A stretch of DNA of 64,000 bases. Origin: Selaginella moellendorffii (Eukaryota; Streptophyta; Lycopodiopsida; Selaginellales; Selaginellaceae). Below, piece after piece: positions 1 through 11,774 of this stretch. A model generated the notes under the pieces. That model saw nothing but the letters and a program-made list of their open reading frames with translations. It searched no databases and was not told the origin of the DNA. The stretch lies in the NCBI RefSeq assembly GCF_000143415.4, contig NW_003314271.1:2367642-2431641 (forward strand), written 5' to 3'. A program made the translations under genes and the position numbers. Numbering within the stretch: position 1 is the stretch's first letter; each line of letters begins with the position of its first letter.

Positions 1-565
1 ATTCAAAAAAGAATTAAAAACACATAACTATTATGATTTCATGGTGGAGAACAATATTCCATTGGTGAACACTACATTAGTAAGTGCTGAATATGGGATA
101 TTTAGGCCACCCCTTAATGTAATGTGAAAGTCATACATAGTTTTTTCAAAAGTTTAATTCTTTATGAGTAAAATGGAGAATCTTATATTTTCGAGAATGA
201 AAGTATTCTAGCATGTATAAAGATATTATTATATATACAAGTGGTTCTAACACTGTTCTAATTCTGAAGTCCCATTTTTAAGACTGACAATTTAAACTTC
301 CAAAAACCCCTAGATCTTTTCTTAGTATAAATACCGACAAAGGATGCCTTCAACATTGAAATTTCAATTTATTTAGAGTGTAGGAATGGCTAGGGAAAAT
401 GTTATTGCTACTTGCACTTGGCCCCTATGCATTTCATATGAGTCTCCATCTTCATCTCCAACTTTTACCAACATTCCACCTTTCCTTCCACACAACAATT
501 GTTGTGAGGCTTTTCTTTTTGTAGCCCCAAGTGTGATTGAATAAGAGATCCCTCTTCAAGATATT
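1..565. other. AT-rich flank with one tiny ORF
   Basis: No recognised gene. A TATA-box-like tataaata lies at 326-333, and 53 bases further on a 52-codon ORF opens (386-544, plus strand, protein starting MARENVIATC). It closes 21 bases before an LTR begins at 566. The spacing fits a promoter plus first exon cut by the LTR insertion, but the ORF resembles no family I know and could be chance. Confidence 0.3.
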
Positions 566-1699
566 TGTCACGAATGTGATTTCGGGTATCAAAAGTTATC
601 TATCGGCTAGTCCTTTTGGATATTCTTTCTTTACTGCCACGACGGTAGGAAGTCGGTATTGCTAGACCTGTTATCAATTCCCACTTGAGCTAGTTGAGAA
701 ACTAGTCATTGACCGTGTACTTAAATCGGATAAACATAAGGTAGGAACTCCTATGTGTTTCTTGCTGAGCATATTTGGCTCGGTTTGAGAAACTTCTGTC
801 ATTGGCTTGCACTTGCTAGTATCAAGAACCCCCGCGATATTGAGCTTAGTCCCTCAATATCGCTAAATGATAGCTTACTATGTCTGCCAAACACTCTCGC
901 TATCATGCCCTTTGTGTTAGTCTCATTCTGGTCCCAAATACTATTTATGGAAAGTGTCTAGATTTGCTCATTTGGCATATCTATGGAATGTAAAGATTGG
1001 CTTGAACACAATGGTATTTGTCCTGTGTCCAAATTCGCATTCTAGTGCCATTCCATATTTAGTAAGTTTCAAGCTTGTCCCAGAGACTAACTCCTAATAC
1101 TAAGGGAGGCTTGGGGTGAAAGCCCAAAGTGTGTGTTCCTCAAGGGGGCTGTGGGGTTCCAAATGTATAGTAGGGATAGTGGGTAGGTCGGGCATGGCCG
1201 ACCAACCTAAGGCATAGTCTAGCTCCTGCTTGCATGCTTGTCCTTGTTTTGCATTTGGCTTGGGTCTAAGCCCAAGTTCCATTCCATGCCAACTGATGGA
1301 GTACCCATATCCTCACGTTAGGCTACCGATATGCCGAAATAGCGTTATACTTCATTTGGCTCCATTTTGCATGCTAATCCTGGCATTGGGATGCTGGTTG
1401 CTCTAAGACTATTCCAAGTCGCTCTGGGCTCCTGTCCCTTTGCTCCTTGGGCTATATGCTTGGGAATTGCTCCGTGGTTCGGTTCCATCACTCGGCTTCA
1501 TGCTTGGGGGTTTGGCACCATTCTTTCGTTCAGTGGCCCAAGGTCTTGAACCTTGGGTTCCACACCATGTTCCTTTGGACATGTGGCATGTGACACATGG
1601 CATCTATCATATGGCACATGAAGGGTTTAGGTTCTACTTCGTGGTGTTATCCTATGGTAAATCACCATAGGATAAAGTGTCAAAACCACGTGTGCTACA
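566..1699 (+). mobile_element. Gypsy-type LTR (copy A)
   Basis: A 1,134-bp segment begins TGTCACGAATG and ends GCTACA, the TG...CA ends usual for LTRs, and is followed after two bases by a primer-binding site. It aligns by eye along much of its length with the LTR at 11,775-12,676: shared openings, the shared stretch around 850-960, and the block around 1,080-1,180. It carries the conserved block GGTGAAAGCCCAAAG (about 1,115-1,129), then TTCCAAATGTATAGTAGGG (from about 1,157), which may be the LTR promoter. Boundaries are inferred from the pairwise match and the primer site. Confidence 0.75.
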
Positions 1700-1701
1700 T
1701 T

Positions 1702-1712
1702 TGGTATCAGAG
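1702..1712 (+). other. primer-binding site, tRNA-Met type
   Basis: TGGTATCAGAG directly after the LTR end matches the primer site that plant LTR elements use for initiator tRNA-Met. It sets the 3' edge of LTR copy A and the plus orientation of the element. Confidence 0.75.
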
Positions 1713-4700
1713 AATGAGTCTCAGCGAGTACTATTCAATGAGATTGGGCAACTAGTCTCGTTGCATACGCAGAGATGAAAATGATGATCCGAGTGGGTAC
1801 ATGTTTGGGTGCAAAGGCTTCGCAATTGTTCTTTGGGTATGGATTTGGTTACCTTTTGTTCTAGATTATATGAGCTTTCGTTTGGGCTCATAAGTTGGAT
1901 ATAAGATGTTCCGTTTCACACGAGTTTGTGCTTGGGCTCGTGAGTGAAGCACATTAGTAACTCGAGATTACACTTTGAGTTGGTAGGATTAATGTTAGCC
2001 TATTAGTGGTTCCATAAGTTATTCTTTGTACCATGGGAGAAAGTAAACCTTCCCTGGGTTTGCTATAAGTGGCAAATAGGCTGGTCCGTAGCTGTTTAGC
2101 ATGGTACTAGTAGATCCTTCCTAGGCATGATTATAAATGGATCAATCAAGATTATAGGGATTAGTCTATTGGTTCAAGTAGTCATTGTTATGCTCTCTCA
2201 TAAACTTTTCTTGGATTGGATTGAAGGCAGTGCGAAAGCAAGTTTAAGGTTTAGTCAAAGATGAGACCGAAAAGAGAGTTGTCAAGGACGAAGGATCAAA
2301 CACGTAAATCATTTTCTCTTCTTGAAAGATGATTTGCAACGAGGTGTGACTCATTACTCGTGTTCATGGTATGCAATCAAGAGTCCCTATCTTGATACAT
2401 ATTGGAAGTGATGGTCTTATAAGTGGTGAGTTATAGGATGGATAAGCGGTGAAGCGCTAAACCATTTTGTCTAGGCTTGTCATTGAAAGACTTGGGTTAC
2501 AATGCTCAATTCTTTTCCGGGGAACATTGTTATTGCTCCTTGAGTAGCTTGGTGTTGGATTAGTTTTGAGTTTGGTCGGAAAGAGAGTGGCATGAGCTTG
2601 TCCGTGTTGTGAACAAAAGCTAGTGGTGTTGGGTGTTGTAAATCTCTATTAGTGGGGTGTGGCATTTATGTTGCATTTTATCGAATCGAGTTGACACTTG
2701 ATACTTACATAAACTTTTGAAGTAATGATATGGGCATTGCTCGTGGTGTTGCTCAATTGATGATTAAATCATTGTGATACTTATATCATATCCATGTGAT
2801 AATGAGTAATGAGTTTACGAAGTTGCTTGGTTAAACAATGATCAACCCCAAAGTAGTTGATGGTGAAGTTAGTCTACTTGTATATAGTAGCATTGTAGTA
2901 GCTTTGATTGGATTCCCGATGGTGGTCCATTATGCTAAGCTTAAGTTGGTTCCTTGTTCCTTGAAGATTTGCCCATTAAGGTGTTGGAAAGGGTTATAGC
3001 ATTCACTTGTTATAGCTTATCAGTTGATTCATTAACACTTGGAGTAGATTGTTAGATGGAGAAGGTGTGTAGTTAAGGCATTGACATCACTAGCACTTGT
3101 GTTAGTGGAAGTGGCATTGTTATTTTAAGTGATGAGGATTTTCTTTAGAGGTTAATTTTCCATGTCATTTTCCATGTCATTACGGGTCTGTGGATTAACC
3201 AAGTCCAAAACTGCTGGATGACAGGAATGGTCCGAAAGGACTGATGGAAGCATTTGGACTGAAGTGTGTGGTACCCCACGAAGGATGGGGGGGATCATAG
3301 GATCCAAGGATGAGAACAGAGGGTATCTCATCGATGGTAAAATGTGTCATGCTAAAGTCGTGGGAAAGGTGTTCCCAAAAGAAAATAACTTTGACACAAA
3401 GTCGTGTGTGACCTCTATGGTGCAGTGCTAACGGATGCATAAGAAAGAGCGGTATTGGTCTTGGCAAAGACTTAAACACAAAAAAGAAGTGTCATAGAGG
3501 TAGGCTCGTGGAGCCGATGGTGTGGAGACACCAAAGGTGCCAAGGTGTGATACCTTGAGGCTATGTTGGTGGGTTCATGAGAACCCCTTGCCAAGGGAAT
3601 CCCAATGGAAATGGGAATGGCATAGCCTAAGCTGCAGAGCATGCAATTGGAGTGTGGTGACCCAGATAATGGTGGAGGTGTGGAAGCACCAGCAATGAGT
3701 TGTAAGACTTGACAACTATGAGGCAACTAAGCGAGAGGTGCAAAATAATTGGTTAAACGGGTAGAAGGTAGCTACCCAAGCCTTTTTAATGGCATAAGGA
3801 AGTTGGATATACCCTTACAGGGGATAAGTTGCTTATGTTGTGATATAGTAAGTCAATGTCATAAAAGGAAATATTCATTGTCAAAGAAGCCGTCATTGGG
3901 ACACCCGAACACTCTAGAACACCAGGAGGTGGTGTTTGATGTCGCGAGGGCAATAGATAAGGCCCAAGGGACTAAGTCTCTAACGAATGATGGATAGAAG
4001 GTGCTATCCAAATGTCCAAGGTGGCGGAGACAGGAAAAGACTATCTACTCGAATTGGATAAAGCCAAAAATAAAATTTTGGCAAGGCTAGTGATGGGCAT
4101 GTAAGGGCCCATAAGCAACAACGTAATCCCAGTGTGTGGGATTATAGGGTGAGCATACTTGGATTGAGGAACCACTCCCTAGGCTATTGGGTAGGTTCAT
4201 CCCTAAGAATACTTGCTAAGGCATGATAGAAAGTGCAAAGCTATCGTCCTAGTCGGGAGGAGAATGACCGAAAGAAAAGTGTGAAGCCAAAAGCAAGTAG
4301 TAAAGGGATAGAACCAAACCATAGGAATCGAAGGGCATAACCAAGGGTAGTTATGCCAGGTGGGAGTGGAGAATCAAGTGGGGGCTCGAGGGTGTTGTTG
4401 CTAGCAACTGTGATGCCATGGAGAGTATAAAATATGGAATAGTCCATATTAGACTATATGGCAACTAGAAAGCTTGCGGAAAGGGAAGCCTTAGCAAGCT
4501 AAGGGACAGAGTTCCTTCAAGGTTCCCAAAGACGATTCTAGGTAGCTTAGTACCTAGAAAGGCCAAGCGTAAATGGTTCAAGGAAAGCGTGAAATCAGAG
4601 TGGCGCAGCAGAAGCGTGGTCTTGAAGCTTGCCATGAGGCAAGGCTATCAAGGTTAGGGAAATAGTTCCCGAGTGTTCAAAGAGAGGGCTTTGAACGAAA

Positions 4701-5019
4701 GTCGATGATCAAGGGCTTTCACGCTTGTGCAAGAACCATGTTACAGTGGTCGGAAGACTTGCCAAGTGAGATTGGCAAGTCAGGGGAACAAATACCCTAG
4801 TTGAAAGTGATAACTTCAAAAGGGGTGGGCCATGGGGCCAAGCATGGAGGAGTCCATGCATGATCACAGACTTGTCAAGTGAGAGGACTTGGCAGTGTGG
4901 AAGAACTAGGTTCCTAAGCTGTGATCTATAGTGCGCTTTGAGTAAAAGTTGGTGCACCAGCGTGGAGAGTCACGCCAGGCATCCTAGGGGATGCCGTCCG
5001 TAGATGCATATACGGAGGT

Positions 5020-5062
5020 TGGGTTCGAGTCCCGACCCTCTAGTGCTTGGGTTCGAGTCCCA
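5020..5062 (+). other. two tandem B-box-like motifs
   Basis: GGGTTCGAGTCCC occurs twice, about 28 bases apart. GGTTCGAGTCC matches the T-arm/B-box of tRNA genes and of tRNA-derived SINEs. No complete cloverleaf or A box was found at the proper spacing, so this is not called as a tRNA gene. It may be a decayed SINE or tRNA piece carried in the element. Confidence 0.35.
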
Positions 5063-5140
5063 AATCACTAGGGCGTGGTGATGGTTTGGAATATGAGGAC
5101 ACTCATATTTTGGTGGTCATGGACTCTCAATGAGGAGATT

Positions 5141-5362
5141 GGCTTGGGCACACCGCCAAGTGGGGGATGCCCCGGAGTCGTGATGCACGGTTAGATTGTT
5201 TAGAGTGAAAGCTCAACATATCTAACTTGAACACTTTGGTGCAAAAGGCACCAAGGACGTGGTGAATGAGATGGGGACACCCAGTCTCAGTTGCTATGGA
5301 TCCTTGGCCAGAAGGGCTAGCTTGGGCACACCGCCAAGTGTGGGGGATGCCCCCGGGGTCAT
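5141..5362 (+). repeat. direct repeat, about 40 bp, two copies
   Basis: GCTTGGGCACACCGCCAAGT followed by GGGGGATGCC occurs near 5,142 and again near 5,320, about 178 bases apart, inside the non-coding retrotransposon region. The copies differ by small indels. Confidence 0.7.
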
Positions 5363-5659
5363 AGTCAACAACTTAGTAAGGTCTGGAAGACCTAATTCCT
5401 ATTGGTAGACCTATTAAGGGGTCAAGATGAGATCATTAGGTGACCTTATGGCTAAACAAGGACAAAGTCTTTGTTTGGATTAAGGAATATGATTCCTAGT
5501 TCAAAGTGTTGATTTGAACTATTGATAAAGGTGTGGCTTGGTCAAGGTGACTAAGTGGGAAGGACACCTAAGGGAAATGAACTACTACAATACAATGGTA
5601 TTATGAGTTCAAGAAAATAGTCTCCAGAGACAGGCCCATGGATGGGTCACAAGGTTGGG

Positions 5660-8058
5660 CTAGGAACAGGGAGGTAATGATCCTATGTTGCTTGGTGCAA
5701 CAATCCAAGGATAGGAGCAAAAGACGAGTGCCCAAGATAAGGCCGTGGAATCCATTGGAAAGAATCCAAGTGGCAAAGTTAGCCAAGGAACACTAATGTG
5801 TTTGATGCTAACAGATTGCGGAAAAAGAAGTGGACTTCCAAGGATGGATTCCCAAGTGCTCCAATTTGGCAAAGGAAAGGCTCCAAGTGAGGGAGCAACT
5901 AAGTAGCCAAAAGATAGGGCCGTGGACAGCCTTAGCACAAATAATGATAAATGGAACGTAATGCCAATGGTGGCACAAAAATAGAAAAGAGGATGAGGGT
6001 GCCCTCGAGTAGAGAACTTCTTAGGAGGGGAAGTGGAGTTGCACAAAATGTGCAAGGCAAGGTGTCGGAGACACCTAGGAAATCGACTCCAAAACGTCAA
6101 GAGTAAACGTTCCAAAGTGCAAAGTTAGAGAGGGTGTCTCGAACTCTTTTAGCGAGAACTGAACCAATAAAAAGGAGCAAACCACCCCAGGTGGTCAAGT
6201 GAGTCTCTAAGTTGGAGAGACTATCCTCCTTAGAGGATGGGCAAGGCATGGTGAGCCTTTGGTGTCGAACCATTGACGAATATGAAGAAGGTATGGTGAG
6301 CCTTCAATGTCAAACCATTGACAAATATTGGCTAGGGGCCAAGGATGGAAATGGTAACACATGCGGGTGTTACTTTATAAAATGGTTTACCGTTCGATGA
6401 GGACATCGAACTTCGTCTATGGGTGGTGGAGTTGTGAGACACAAAATCCCTAGGCCCCAAAGTGGAGCTGGAAAGGGTGCCACGTGGTAGTGGCCGAAGC
6501 GAAAGCCAAACAAGCGTAACACATTTGGACTAAAAGCTCCGACTTGGAAGGTCAAGAGCGGGAGTGGAACTCCCAACAAAGTGCTCGAGGAACAAGCACG
6601 AAGCGAGCAATAAGCAAGGCTCCAAAAAGGGACCCAAAAAGGACCAACACATGACACGTGGAAGTGTCCAAGGTGGAGTCCGAGGTGGAGTCCGAGATGG
6701 AGTCCAAGATGGAGTCCAAAGTGGAGTCCGAGATGGACCGAGACGGAGTCCGAGATGGACCGAGACGAAGTCCGAGATGGACCGAGACGGAGTCCGAGAT
6801 GGAGTCCGAGATGGACCCGAGATGGAGTCCGAGATGGAGTCCGAAGTGGAGTCCGAGATGGAGTCCGAGATGGACCGAGATGGAGTCCGAGATGGACCCG
6901 AGACGGAATCCAAGATGGAGTCCGAGAAAGACCCGAGATGAAGTCCGAGGTCGAGACCGAGACCGGGACCAAGACCGAGACCGAGGCAGAGGCGGAGGCC
7001 GAGGCCGAGTCCGAGTCCAAGTCCGAGTCCGAGTCCAAGTCCGAGTCCGAGTTCGAGTCTGAGAGGGTGAAAGCCCAAAGCGTTCGTCTCCCAGACCCTG
7101 GGGGGTTTGGTGAGCTCCAAAAGTATAGTAAGGGGGAGGACTGCAGTGGAGCCAGTTTGGCCAGGAAAGGCCAATTTGGCCCAAGAAGGCCAGACCCAGT
7201 GTTGGGTGATGAACTGACCACTAGGAAGTCCAAGACTAGAGTGAATACAAATTGACAAGCGGGGTAGCTTGGTGAAGTGTTCAAGAGCCGGCTCTAGTCC
7301 CCCCGAGAGATCGACTGGCCGATGCTCCCAGTCCAAGTGTGGGTGGCACTACCTACTTGGATACCAGGCGTGGCTCAACGGAACCTCACTCTAAGCCCAT
7401 GGCTAGAGCACCTAAAGGCGGAAGGTGGGGAGAGTACCCACGGGGCTCGCATAGGCCCACGGTGTTTCGAAATGTTGTCCTGGAGTCCCAAATGGAGAAA
7501 GGAGGAAGAGCAGTCCTCTAGTGTGGTGACTAAGGATACAGTCACATGGTGAGGAAGCCACGGAGGACCATGGGACTTAGTGGTCGGGCCTGTGGGCCTT
7601 GATCGAGTGGCAGTGTTGGCGAACATGGCCATGGACAGAAAAGGGACTTGGTAGGAACTGACAAAGGGATATTGGGGAATGCTATTCTCCATGTCTGTGG
7701 GCATCCTAAGGATGCTAAAGAGTGGATCTGGGTCGACCACTCGTGGACGGATGGCCCAATCTTGGAGAGACGGGATTGTGATGCAAGTGGTATTGGACCA
7801 CTAGTGCGGCAAAGGTGAATGGGCATGGCCTTAGCGTAACGGGCCGATATGTTAGTGGTGCCTTTGGGTGTCGGTCTTGGGACCAGACACGTGGAGCACT
7901 TGGACTAAGTGCAAGCGATGAGTGGCATGGATGCCATTCTTGGGCTAGCAAGCCCCAAGTCCTGAATTGGACTTAAGGAGGTTGTGAATGAGACTCCTCC
8001 AAGCGGTTGAAGGTGTGGTTAAGTGACTAAAGTAGAATGGAAAAATTAGTCACTTACA
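5660..8058 (+). mobile_element. retroelement unit 1, ending in an LTR (copy E)
   Basis: A 2.4-kb stretch opens with AGGTAATGATCCTATGTTGC and ends CACTTACA. It repeats, more decayed, at about 8,120-9,858. Its right part is an LTR of the same group as 58,050-59,173: a 12-bp repeat array (6,655-7,060), the conserved GGTGAAAGCCCAAAG block (7,066-7,080), a TATA-like CCAAAAGTATAGTAAGG, and a shared segment near 7,430-7,490 around CCCACGGTGTTTC. No primer site follows position 8,058, so this is a 3' or solo LTR. The left LTR edge is not determined. Long reading frames here on both strands come from the repeat array and are not genes. Confidence 0.6.
6655..7060 (+). repeat. 12-bp tandem array in the LTR
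   Basis: About 400 bp of degenerate copies of GAGTCCGAGATG (with GAGACGGAGTCC and similar variants), grading into GAGTCC hexamers at the right end. Because the unit length is a multiple of three, all frames stay open and give Glu/Ser-, Arg/Asp- or Leu/Gly-rich pseudo-proteins. Related arrays occur at 9,125-9,200, 11,590-11,770 (inverted) and 58,080-58,390. Confidence 0.85.
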
Positions 8059-8119
8059 TGAACATTCTCTAGATTTGGCAAAATAGAGCTATTGCTATGG
8101 AATCAAAATAATACCTCAA

Positions 8120-9858
8120 GGATGGAGGTAATGATTCTATGTTGCTTGGGGCAACAATCAAAGGATAGAAGCAGAAGACTAGAGGCTAAGAATGGGCCAT
8201 GGAAATCATTAGAAGGAATCCAAAAGAAAAAGTTAGGTGAGAAACACTCATATGTTTGGTACTAACAGATTATGGAAAGGGAAATATATTTCTCATGATG
8301 GATTTCTAAATATTCTAATTTTGCGGAGCAAAAGCTCCAAGGGAGGGAGCAGCAAGGTAACCAAATGATAAGGCCGTAAACAACCCTAGCATAAACTATA
8401 GAAAGATAAAACTTAGTGTCTAGAATGGCACGAAATAGAATAGAAGATGATGGTGCCCTTTAGTAAAGAACTTCCTAAGATGGGGAAGTTGAGTTTCCAC
8501 AACATGTGCAATGCAAGGTGTCAAAGACACCTAGGAAATTAACTGTAAAAAATCAAAATTAAAAGTTCCAAAGTGCGATAGTTATGCTGGTAGAGGCCGA
8601 GGCTATTCTTGAATAAGTAGTCAAATTGAAATAAAGACGATGTCTCTAATGCATTTAGCATGAACTAAACAAACAAAAGGGGAAGGACCACCATAAGTGG
8701 TCTAATAAGTTTCTAAATTGGAAACACTATACTCCTTAGAGGATGGACAAGGCATGGTGAGCTTTCAATGTCAAACCATTGACGAATATTAGTTAGGTGC
8801 CAAGGATAGAAAAGGTAATACATGTTAGTGTTGTTTTATAAAATGGTTTATCGTTTGATAAGGATGTTGAACTTCGTCTATGGGTAGTGGAGTTGTGAGA
8901 CACAAATCCTAGAGCCCCAAAAGTAGAGCCGAAAGAATGCCATATGGTAGTGGCCGAAGTGGAAGCCAAACGAGAGTAATATGTTTGGACTAAAAGCTCC
9001 AACTTGGATAGTCAAGAGTGGGAGTGGAACTCCCAATGAAGTGCTCGAGGAATGAGCACAAAGCAAGCAGTAAATGAGTCTCTAGAAAAAGGACACAAGA
9101 GGACTAACACATGACATGTGAAGAAGTTTGAAATAGACCCAAAGTGGAGTCCAAGATGGAGTTCAAGATAGACCTGAGATGGAATTTGAGATAGAGTTCG
9201 AGAGCACCCAAATAGAGCACCCAAATGCAAAAGGTGAAGAGAGTACCCATAAGGTTCATATAGGGCCATAGTGTTCCGAAATGTTATTTTAAAGTCCTAG
9301 ACCATGGAAAGGAAGAAGGCAACCTTCTAGTGTAATGACCAAGGATATGGTCACATGGTGATGAAGTCCTAAAGGACAGTGGGACTTAGTGGTCAGGCCA
9401 GTGGGCCTTAACTCAATGGTAGTATTGGCGAACACGGCCATAGACAAAAAGAGACTTGGTGAAGACTAAAAAAGGGGTATTGGGGAAAATTGTTTCCCAT
9501 GTTTGTGGGCATTCTAAGGATGCTAAAGAGTGGATCTGGGATGACAATTCATAGACGGATGGCCCAATCTTTGAGAGATGGGACTGTGATGCAAATGGTA
9601 TGTGACCACCAGTGTGGCAAAGGTAAATAGGCATGGCTTTAGTGTAATGGGCTGATATGTCGGTGGTACCTTTAAATGTCGATCATGGGATGGAGCACTT
9701 GGACCAAGTGTAAAGGTTGAGTGGCATGGATGTTATTCTCAAGGCCAGCAAGCTCCAAGTCTGAAACAAAACTTATGGAGGTTGTGAGTGAGACTCCTCC
9801 AAATGGTTGAAGGTGTGGTTAAGAGACTAAAGTAAAATGAAAAATTTAGTCACTTACA
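8120..9858 (+). mobile_element. retroelement unit 2, decayed tandem copy
   Basis: This repeats 5,660-8,058 in the same order: the AGGTAATGATTCTATGTTGC opening, the region near 8,760-8,900 matching 6,290-6,430, the gag-free spacer, and the LTR end near 9,858 (CACTTACA). It is about 650 bp shorter, mainly because the 12-bp array has collapsed and the block with the conserved LTR motif is missing. Many differences read as C to T or G to A, the pattern expected of long-methylated DNA. Confidence 0.6.
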
Positions 9859-10724
9859 CAATAATAGAAGAAATTTACTATCCTAAATGGTACAAGGGGT
9901 GCAAGAAGATGGCATTGCTCCTATAAACCAAAGTCTAAGAGCACTCCATATATCATATTCAGTGATTATGAGCCTCTAGATCTAGTCAAATTGGACAATC
10001 CACTAGCTTCACTTGTTCACTAGGAGGGACTGGAAAAGTATTGTGAGTGCAAGTGAAAAATTGGTTCAACTAGTTGGCCAAGTTAAGTGGGCTTAGAACA
10101 TGGGATACATAAGAGCAAATTGCTAAGTTAAACTTAGAGTTGAAGCACTTAAATTTACTTCAACAAGTGTGCCAAAAGTGGCTATGGTGTCATGGAAAAG
10201 AGGAACACTATCATATATCATTGGGCAAAATTCTTCATGATTGAGAAGAAATAATTAGACCTAAAGTTGGCACTACAGATGCTTGTGAATTATACTGCTA
10301 CTAGAATAGATATGATACTTAAGCTTACTCAAACCCGATTGTGATAGGGATGTGCTTCTTCTTCCAACCTCATATGATGGCTATAATAGTGGTTACTATG
10401 TTAACCCTTGTGATCGCCTTGCCATAATCTTGGGACATCGAGGGAGCCTCAAGGGCTTTTTGCTGAAGTGCAATATAATAACCATTGGCCATGAGGCTCA
10501 AGTTGTCCACAAAGGGTTGCATCATAGTTTATTGTTGCTTCATAGGGCATTGCTCTGGGTGTAGCTTTTAGCAATGATCATCATTATGAGTTTGAAGGTA
10601 TATCTTGAAAGAGTAGAGTTCCTCTAAAAGCCACTCTTACTATTTTTCTTAGAGTATAAAGTTTTGCTACTGCTACAATAACAAAACCTTATATTGTTAA
10701 AGCTTTAATGATTGTTAAATGAAG
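9859..10724. other. no recognisable feature
   Basis: AT-rich sequence between two retroelement copies. Short ORFs only (for example 10,352-10,564, plus) with no motif I recognise. Probably decayed retroelement interior. Confidence 0.4.
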
Positions 10725-11770
10725 ATGTGTTTATGCCACTTTACATTTCCACTTGGTTCAAGTACTCCACGTGTTCAATTTCACTACAAACACTCAAAGT
10801 ACCACTGACATAAAGGCTATATCCATTCACCATTGTCTCATTGGTAGTCCAAAACCACTCATACCATAGACTTATTTCCCAAGGATTGCGCCACTCGTCT
10901 ATGAGTGGTCATCCCATAATTACAGTTAACATCCTTAGGATACCTAGAGACATGGGGAACACCCTTCCCTAATATCCCTTCTTCAGTCCCCACTAAGTTC
11001 CATATCATTCATGGTAGTGCTCATTAATACGGCTACTGAGTTAGAGCCCAAAGGCCCAACCATTATGTCCCATTGACATTTAAGACTTCCTCACCACGTG
11101 ACCATACCCTTAGTCACTACACAAAAGAACTACTCCTCTTCCTTTCTATAAACTAAGACTTTGGGATGATATTTTAAAACACTATGACCCTATGTGAACC
11201 ATATAGGTACTCTCCCCACTTTTCAACTTTGGGTTCTTTAGCTATGTGGCTAGAACAAAGTTTTAATGAGCCATATTAGGTAGTGCCACTCACACTTAGA
11301 TTGGGAGCATTGACCTTTCAATCTCTTAGGGCAATTAGAGTTGGCTCTTGAACATTTCACTAATTTACCCTATTTGTCCATTTATGTTTACTCTAGCATT
11401 GGACTCCTCAATAGTTATATCATCACCCACCATGTAGATATAACCTTCCTATGTTATAATGGGGTTTGGACTCCAAAAGAACTAATTTAGCTAGGAAAGG
11501 CCACACTCTCCCTATTATACTTTTGAAACCCCCCCAACCCCCTTGCCTCAGGATGATCACTTTGGGCTTTCACCCCATGATTTGTATTAGTGTTCAAACT
11601 CACTCCCAGACTCAAATTCGGACTCAAACTCAGACTCAATCTCGGTCTTGATCTCAGTCTCAGACTCCTTCTTGATCCATCTTGGACTCTATCTCGAACT
11701 CCTACTCGATCCATCTCAAACTTTATCTTGGCCTCCTTTTTAGACTCCATTTCAAACCCATCTCAAACTC
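10725..11770 (-). mobile_element. inverted truncated LTR (copy D)
   Basis: Read on the minus strand, this carries the parts of LTR copy E in order: 12-bp-type array (11,770 down to about 11,590), the conserved GGGTGAAAGCCCAAAG block (11,576-11,561), a TATA-like segment (about 11,529-11,507), then the region matching 7,200-7,900. It stops near 10,725, short of the LTR end, so it is truncated. It abuts LTR copy B at 11,775. Confidence 0.65.
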
Positions 11771-11774
11771 CATC

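Larger units (their letters stand above)
1713..5655 (+). mobile_element. non-coding internal region of an LTR element
   Basis: About 3.9 kb follow the primer site without a gag, protease, reverse transcriptase or integrase motif that I could read in any frame; ORFs are all short and unpatterned. This fits the interior of a non-autonomous or heavily decayed LTR retrotransposon. It holds local direct repeats (5,141-5,362) and two pol III B-box-like motifs near 5,020-5,062. Its 3' LTR was not identified. Confidence 0.5.

Noticed and set aside
5000-5070. tRNA gene
   Set aside because: T-arm-like motifs are present but no acceptor stem, D-arm or anticodon arm could be placed.
6370-7336. Several overlapping frames of 125-304 codons on both strands
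   Set aside because: They are made of the 12-bp tandem array in an LTR; the repeat length keeps all frames open and no domain is present.
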